NCBI GenBank assembly: GCA_034359265.1
Contig: CP136891.1
Span: 48,166,001-48,230,000, forward strand
Direction of reading: 5' to 3'
Origin: Canna indica
Taxonomy: Eukaryota > Streptophyta > Magnoliopsida > Zingiberales > Cannaceae
DNA length: 64,000 nt
Shown: piece by piece, positions 57,917 to 64,000 of the stretch
How the letters are laid out: each line of letters opens with the position of its first letter
Position numbering within the stretch: position 1 is the stretch's first letter
The notes under the pieces: generated by a model
The model's input: the letters and a program-made list of their open reading frames with translations, nothing else
Databases searched by the model: none
Told to the model about the DNA's origin: nothing
Translations under genes and position numbers: made by a program

Positions 57917-59600
57917 CTGTAAGGTGATGCATTTTAGAAAATCATGCTTATAGTTTGTGCTATTACAGTCTTATCATATTGAAGGGAAGAACAAGGTATT
58001 CATGTATTTTATGTATCAAAGGAAGCTAATATTGGCATCTGAAGGATATTATTATCTCGATTATATATGCTAGATTCTAGCTAGCAGATCACAAGAATAT
58101 TGTAATCTTGTTATAGGTTTAAACTAAATTAGTTGGGAAGGGATTTGATGCTGATAATTAATGTCTTGGAGAAAAGTCCTGCCTTTACCATTTAACCTTT
58201 GCAAATTGAATTAATTTAGGACTTTGCATTAGGAGAAAAGGATTGATCCGAAGAGTTCTATGTGATAAAGTTTTGATAAAGTTGCAAGCATCATGGAAGT
58301 AAAATAATAAACTAAATGAAATACTAACAATATGTCTCAGAAGCAAGAATAGTTGGATTTTCATAGAACACAGCCCATTACAATAACGAACTGAACCAAA
58401 AACAAGATGATCGAGTTACACTACTCTTCGCCAATATTGTAGTTTTATGCCAATTTCACCCGCAAATCCAATGAAGAAGATTAAACACCGTGTGTATCTT
58501 AAAGTTGATATATATAGGTGTACTTGTGAATGGTTTACCATGCTGATTAAGAGAGGCACCAAATGATGCATGACGTACAATTATAGCTGAAAGAATCATG
58601 CTATGTTATAGTTCCACCCTATTAAATCTCAAGTGTTTTTAGACACTCTTAAAATAGCAGTCACTGTTTGACCTCAAGATCAGTAACTCATATATATCTA
58701 CTTTTCCACAAAGTAAATAAATATAGAAGGGAATTTTAAGTATATTCTCTGAAAGAAACATCTAAGTTAATGAAACAAGTTGGTGAAGATTCATCAGCAA
58801 GCCAATTCAGAAGTCCATGTTATTCTAAGAAAGAGCAGAATTATTCAAAAACCAAAGGTCGATGACAATCCCAAACTCTGTGTTATTATGTTAAATTAAA
58901 GGGAAAAAGCAAATTCTTTGAGACAAAATGATATCCAAAGTGGATGCTGATCTTTTATCAAGCAAATTAAGAACCTCAGTCTTTCAATACATATAATAAT
59001 AATAATAAATAAATAAATAAATAATGATAAATAATTTTATCATTAAAATATAAACTGTGTGTGTAAAAAATAATGTTCTTACATTGCTAAATATAAATGA
59101 GAAAAAAAAATTTAAATTATGACGTACAGAACAAAGGAATAGAACTTTGATAGATGAGTGGAATCCTCAAATATTTCGAATTCAAAATCTTTTTTCTCTC
59201 AAACCGATTTTCTGACATGGATGAACCTCAAAACGAATTAGATGAGCCTAACCAGAAAAGTAAATAAACTTGGCCAACAAGTCGATGAACCTGTTGATCA
59301 ATGGATGAATTTGATCCATTTTTGAAAAATAAAAATAAAAAAAAGTTTTGAGATTAAGAAATTTATCATTTAGCAAGTAGTAAGTCAGACTAGCCCCTAG
59401 ATCATCTCTCATAGTGTGATAATCAGAACCAAGATTTGCGCAAAAGATGGGGTTTTGTCGTTATTGGATCAATGGGCTGCACCTATTTTGAGTGCAACCT
59501 AAGTTTTACCAAAGCTTATTCCAAATAAAGTAAACTTTGACTTGACCACGATCAGATGTAATTAATTAATCTTAGTTTAAAGAAAAATTTAGTTTTTTAA
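57917..59600. other. AT-rich stretch upstream of visible CBL exons
   Basis: This should be intron and promoter of the CBL gene, but I could not recognise the expected N-terminal coding exon. An (ATA/AATA)n microsatellite lies at 58995-59035. Nothing else is supported. Confidence 0.4.
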
Positions 59601-60135
59601 GGGTAAAGGGCAACAAGCCCCTTTAACTTTAACCTAATTAGCAAAAAAATCTCCACGAACTTTAAAAATATGCAAAAAAACCCCACGGACTATTGAATAC
59701 TAGCAAAAAGACTCATGTTGTTATCTCTCCATTAACTTTTTAATAAAATTCCACATCAGCGTCATCTGTCAATATCTCATTTGTCCACGTGTAATTTTTT
59801 TATGTCATATTTAATATAATATTTTTTAAAAAATTAATATATATATATATATTAAATTCTTTCTCAACTTGCAGTATTATGCAAAAAAAAACTCATAAAT
59901 TTTAATTGCGATGCAAAAAAACTCCATAAACTTTAATTGTGATGCAAGAAAATCCCATAAAATTTTGATTGTAATACAAAAAATCGTGTTTTTAATTATA
60001 AAGTTAATAAAGTGATAATAACATGGGTCTTTTTGCTAGTTTTTTAATAGTCCGTGAGGTTTTTTTCATGTTTTTAAAGTTCGTGAGGTCTTTTGCTAAT
60101 TAGGCTAAAGTTTAGGAGACTTTTTGCCTTTTATA
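59601..60135. mobile_element. Long-TIR MITE
   Basis: About 535 bp with inverted repeats near 118 bp long. The left side carries taacctaattagcaaa, acgaactttaaaaatatg, cacggactatt and actagcaaaaagac. The right side, reverse-complemented, carries tagcctaattagcaaa, acgaactttaaaaacatg, cacggactatt and actagcaaaaagac. The long TIR suggests a Mutator-like origin, but a clear 9-bp duplication is not seen. The interior is AT-rich with two further copies of 'gatgcaa-aaaactccataaa' (59908-59970). Confidence 0.85.
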
Positions 60136-61012
60136 TTTTTTTAATTATCATAGAATGTTTTAATTTTATTATTTAAAATTAAAATGTTTTTTGAAAAATA
60201 ATAAGAATTATATAATTCAAACTTTTCACAAATATAATTGTATCACTTGTTAAATCTGTTATGAAATTCTTATATATTTAATTAAAAAAATATTAGATGG
60301 ATAATTTTTTTTTAAATTTAAACATTAGCTTTATAACAATGTCATTAAATAGAGTACACATACGGGAAAATATATATACACAAGACGCATTACAAGACGT
60401 ATACATAAGCGAAAATCGACGCATAAAGTGCTATAATTAAAAATCAAAGCATAATTTATTGACAATATATCATCTCACCACTAAGCTGCTAGCGGATCAA
60501 CTTCAATTTTTATTTTTTTTACTTTCAAATATTTGCAACCTAAACCGGTTAAAATTAATTCGGACTGATTGAAATGGCTCTTGATGACGTTGGGAAGTAA
60601 AAGAATTTTGCACAGCTGATACTTCTGCTTTAATGATGAATGATGCTGGAAACTGCATGTGATTAGATACTTCTTGTTTGCCTCGTCTCAAGGGAAATAT
60701 AAGCATAGAAAATCCCTTTTGGAGTTTGGACCTGCACACAGCATTTAGCGTGCAGTACCGACTGTGTTTTAGTGATACCAAACAAACCCTATCTTCATGT
60801 AAATATCTCAGTTTCATCAAATTTATTCGGCACAAAGTATTGCCTAACCTATCCATGTGGTGAAACAAAAATTACTAGCTAGAGTAGAATAGAATAGAAT
60901 AGAATAGAATAGAGAGTACTTTGGTGGAGCAAAAATAAAACCAAAATAAATGTATTTAATAAACATGTTTACTACAATGGCCAACAATTGTTGACAATTT
61001 AGTTTGCCTTTC
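60136..61012. other. 3' flank of the DUF212 gene
   Basis: No recognised protein. A 121-codon minus-strand ORF (60503-60868) resembles nothing I know. 60882-60913 is a pentanucleotide (TAGAA)n microsatellite. The 3' untranslated region of the DUF212 gene should lie in the right part. Confidence 0.45.
60882..60913. repeat. (TAGAA)n microsatellite
   Basis: Six tandem copies of a 5-bp unit just downstream of the DUF212 stop codon. Confidence 0.9.
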
Positions 61013-61174
61013 TTAAATGGCAACAACAGAACCTTGACAGCAGAAGCAAGCAACCAAGATTCCTAGAAAAGCCCCGGCAAAGACTTGGGATGGAGTGTGT
61101 CCCAGAAGCTCCTTGAGCTTTCTTTCGCTGATTGGATGCCCTTGAAACAAGTCCTCTATTATCTTATTAAGTAC
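61013..61174 (-). CDS. DUF212 acid phosphatase/vanadium haloperoxidase-related protein, last exon
   Basis: This exon begins after a splice acceptor (minus-strand cag, complement of 61175-61177) and reads VLNKIIEDLFQGHPISERK, LKELLGHTPSQVFAGAFLG and ILVACFCCQGSVVAI, then TAA (54 codons, phase 0). 'LLGHTP.QV..GA..G' is the C-terminal signature of the plant DUF212 membrane family, whose earlier exons carry the PSSH motif and 'VMYDA.G.R...G.QAE', just before this exon. The C-terminal hydrophobic stretch fits a transmembrane helix. The catalytic role of these plant proteins is not settled. No upstream exon was found up to 64000, so the rest of the gene lies beyond the window. Confidence 0.85.
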   Translation of the reverse strand, partial: VLNKIIEDLFQGHPISERKLKELLGHTPSQVFAGAFLGILVACFCCQGSVVAI

Positions 61175-61487
61175 CTGAATGGTATAAAAGATTTGGAACA
61201 TTAAATGTCGGGAATTAAAATTTTGTTCAAATTAAACACAGTATGAAAGTCAATGGCTTCAGTAGGAGCACACACACATGGAGGACAAGCAGACAAAAAA
61301 AGCAACAACAAACAATTCAAAATTTCAGTAACATGGACAGCTAATAAGCATGGAAAGTTAAGAATATACCATATCTAAAGCATGAAGTTGTAGATGATTG
61401 GATCTACTCCTGTACAAGCATATGCAATTTTTAATGAAAATTTTTGGGTAGTTTCAGAAGCTCATTCATATTTTTTACTTCAGATGA

Positions 61488-62095
61488 ACCACTTGAGGAT
61501 GGCAACATACTTGTGGTTGAATGAACTCCCATATGAATTACTTTAGATGTCATTATCAACATCACAACAAAGTTGTTAAACTCGAGAGTTTAAGTAAACT
61601 CGTGGAGCCTCCGTAAACTTGACTCATAATATTAAAAAAATATTTTTAAAAAAATATTATGCTACAAAAATATAATCTAATAGAACCTGAAATTCATAAT
61701 TAAGCAGTTTAACTCCATAATAAAGCACACATAAAGATAAAATATAAGAGTACAAGTCTAATCTATACATAATGAAGCATTCTAAATCCATAATAAAGCA
61801 CACAATGACTCAAAGATAAAATATAAAAGTACAAGTTCAATCCATAATAATTATCATCAAACCGAGTTCACCAGAGTTTACTCGCGAGTTTGACCGAGTT
61901 TATGCGAGTTTACCCGAGTTCACCCGAGTTTACCCAGAAATGAGTTTGGGTGCGAGTCAGCTCGATTTTGATACGTGGGATCGTAAAATCGTCCGAGTTT
62001 ACGAGTTGACTCGCGATTTTGATAACCATGCATCACAACCACTTGGCGATGACAACATACTTGTGGTTGACTGAACTCCCATATGAATTACTTGA
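61488..62095. repeat. 58-bp direct repeats flanking a TIR element
   Basis: 61488-61545 and 62038-62095 share aacatacttgtggttga and gaactcccatatgaatta with few differences. The unit between them includes the MITE at 61569-62030. Confidence 0.85.
61569..62030. mobile_element. hAT-like MITE rich in CGAGTTTAC motifs
   Basis: The left end reads aaagttgttaaactcgagag and the right end, complemented, ggttatcaaaatcgcgag, with a shared inner gtaaactcg. The word CATCACAAC occurs directly outside both ends (61560-61568, 62031-62039), an 8-9 bp duplication as in hAT elements. The right part has five close copies of 'cgagtttacc' (61870-61935). Confidence 0.65.
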
Positions 62096-64000
62096 TATAT
62101 GGATGCTGATTTTATTAGTATATACATAAAATAAAGATGCTTTCCTGACATAAGTTGCTTCGATAGTGACAAAGACCTTAAATATCGCTGTCAATGGATA
62201 CATCTAAATATTTTTTACCTTGTCCTTCTCAATAATTATTGTAAATGATTGCATTGCCAATGCAATTGTTTTTAATATAACACCTCATTGGAATACCTCG
62301 TAACACTAACTAATCCTGAAATGATAATACTTTTCACCCCTTTTTGTTGCCAAGGTTGAAAGACATGCGAATCTAAATTATTCACTAGGCTAAGATAAAA
62401 TGAAAAATCGACCATCATGTTCCTTATTCCACAAAAACTTAGGTGACAAATCTATCCTACTTAATGCCAAAAAAGAGTATAAAGTATAAATCCTCAGAGG
62501 AGTTAAAGGATGATAGCTACAAAATGAAGCACCTTCACAAGGGTAATGAGCATCTCAGAAGACAGTCGTAACAACATTTCAAAAGGATTCTTAGATTGTA
62601 GGACCTCCTAGCAGTTTTGTATAGAAATTTCAAGAAAAAAGGAGGCAAAGAAACCAAAAATTTAAGAATTTCTCTAAAATAGATAAGTTAAATTGTAAAT
62701 TAATTATATTCACAAGAGAAAAAAGGAAGAACAAATTGCATTGTGAAAGTATGGCTAAACTACTTTCATGGAACAAAAGAGATGGTCCACTTAAAGCTAA
62801 CTGAAAAAGTAACCAAGAGGCTAAATGAAAAATAGCCACAAAAGAACTCTCTAGTTTGAGTGTTAAATATACTAAATAAAATTGCAAGTTTTCAATCTGG
62901 TACAGCATTGTGGTTTTTTGGTTCTACAAACTCGTATACTTGAATTGGTGAAAGACATTGCCAACATACCATCATACTAATTCCTCAGAAGAATTCAACT
63001 TGGAACTATTATCAATATTAGGTAATATCCAAGATTTATTGGTCCTGGATTAAGTAGGGAACAAATCCTAGATCACACGCAATGCATATACAATTGGATC
63101 AGCCCAAGGTTACAAGAATGGATCCACATTTTCAGTCCATAAGCTTATAAAATCACGTTATCAGATTCTAGGAGGTCCAACCTGAACCTGGTAATATTTC
63201 TCATCTCCATAGACAACCCTTAATACACGTACATGCTCTTTCCTATTGGAAGAACTCCCATTACATTTAATATGAGAGAACAGTAAGCCTTTATATTATA
63301 TGTTGAATGTATAATAAATAATTTTTAGATAGAAATTTTAACAAATCAATGACCACATGAAGGTTCTCTGAACAATCAAAGAAAGAAATTTTAGCTAGGT
63401 GATGAAGAGATTTCAAACAAAGAATTCATAACCAATGAATTTTACCCCCATCATAAATAAATCATAATATTTGGCAAACTATGAAAATAACAATACTTGC
63501 ATTCCGATCTTCTTTTTTTTCATTCTTTTTATGTGCTACATAAATTTTATTTAAGATTAATAACTAAGCATAACTCCGCTAACTAAATATATAGTAGAAG
63601 TTAACTATCTCAAGCATTGTTATATTCAAATAAGTCATTTTTCCAGAAACTTTCATGCAACATTGATGATCATACAACATTTTCATAGGCTGGTGCCTTT
63701 CTATTTTACAGATGATGAGTCTTAGAATTGGTGGACTCACAGCTTCAAATTTTAACATCGTGGAGGCGGAGATCCATCTTGACTTCAAGCATTGTCCAAA
63801 CATATAGGGTCTAACACTTCCATAACCCAAGCTGTTTCCCTATCTTGATTAATATGGATGAGCTTCCCCCTAGAGGTGGGCAAAAAAGAAGGTCAGGCCT
63901 GACCTGGCCCCATCATGAATCATTCCGACCCAAAACTGACATGAGTGTTTGGGGTTTGGGTACCTTTTTTTGAAAAAAAATAATTCAAATTCAAGTTCAA
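62096..64000 (-). other. Presumed intron of the DUF212 gene
   Basis: AT-rich DNA upstream (minus strand) of the acceptor at 61175. I found no exon, RNA gene or transposon boundary. The last 150 bp (63860-63990) are less AT-rich and may belong to another repeat. Confidence 0.4.

Noticed and set aside
60503..60868. 121-codon minus-strand ORF downstream of the DUF212 exon
   Set aside because: No recognisable domain, no splice or promoter context; likely chance or 3' untranslated sequence.

Overview
The window is nuclear DNA of a flowering plant. Three host genes have GT-AG introns and plant-typical protein families, and most of the rest is layered plant transposable elements. The base composition and element types do not let me name the species. 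I found no bacterial, organellar or CRISPR-type content.

Host genes. (1) A complete seven-exon nucleoside diphosphate kinase of the organelle-targeted type (2769-7416, +, 237 codons). (2) A calcineurin B-like (CBL) calcium sensor on the minus strand (six exons seen, 50142-57916). A 6-kb LINE sits in one of its introns and an apparent 4-bp insertion sits in its first visible exon; the first and last coding exons were not found. (3) The last exon of a DUF212 acid phosphatase/vanadium haloperoxidase-related membrane protein (61013-61174, -), whose upstream exons must lie beyond the window.

Repeat layout. 1-2200: a MULE-like MITE and a long AT-rich block. 8382-11300: a Harbinger-like element, a SINE-like head and a reverse-oriented CACTA transposase relic. 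11460-39085: a deep nest. An old reverse copia element (C1: gag pieces at 11460-12085, 16554-16862 and 19353-19770; 5' LTR at 19885-20158 plus 38201-39085) was invaded by a truncated reverse chromovirus (G2, 12086-16553), by an AT-rich block ending in a strong hairpin, and by a forward chromovirus (G1, 20159-38200). G1 was itself invaded by a gypsy solo LTR (20572-23115), a copia solo LTR (26655-27950) and a full-length reverse copia element (C2, 29435-37531). Target-site duplications at most junctions support this order.

39767-49777: an unusual TIR element whose core is a roughly 960-bp minisatellite, two copies of a 218-bp MITE in opposite orientation, a TRIM element, and a forward copia relic (C3) split by a 2.7-kb chromovirus solo LTR. 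50545-56596: an L1-type LINE with a 16-bp target duplication. 59601-62100: two more TIR elements.

How it works together. The host genes are unrelated housekeeping or signalling genes and form no cluster. Nearly all retroelement reading frames carry stops or frameshifts, so this is a decayed heterochromatin-like nest next to genes. I saw no coherent new multi-gene system. The most unusual object is the minisatellite-bearing TIR element at 39767-41342.
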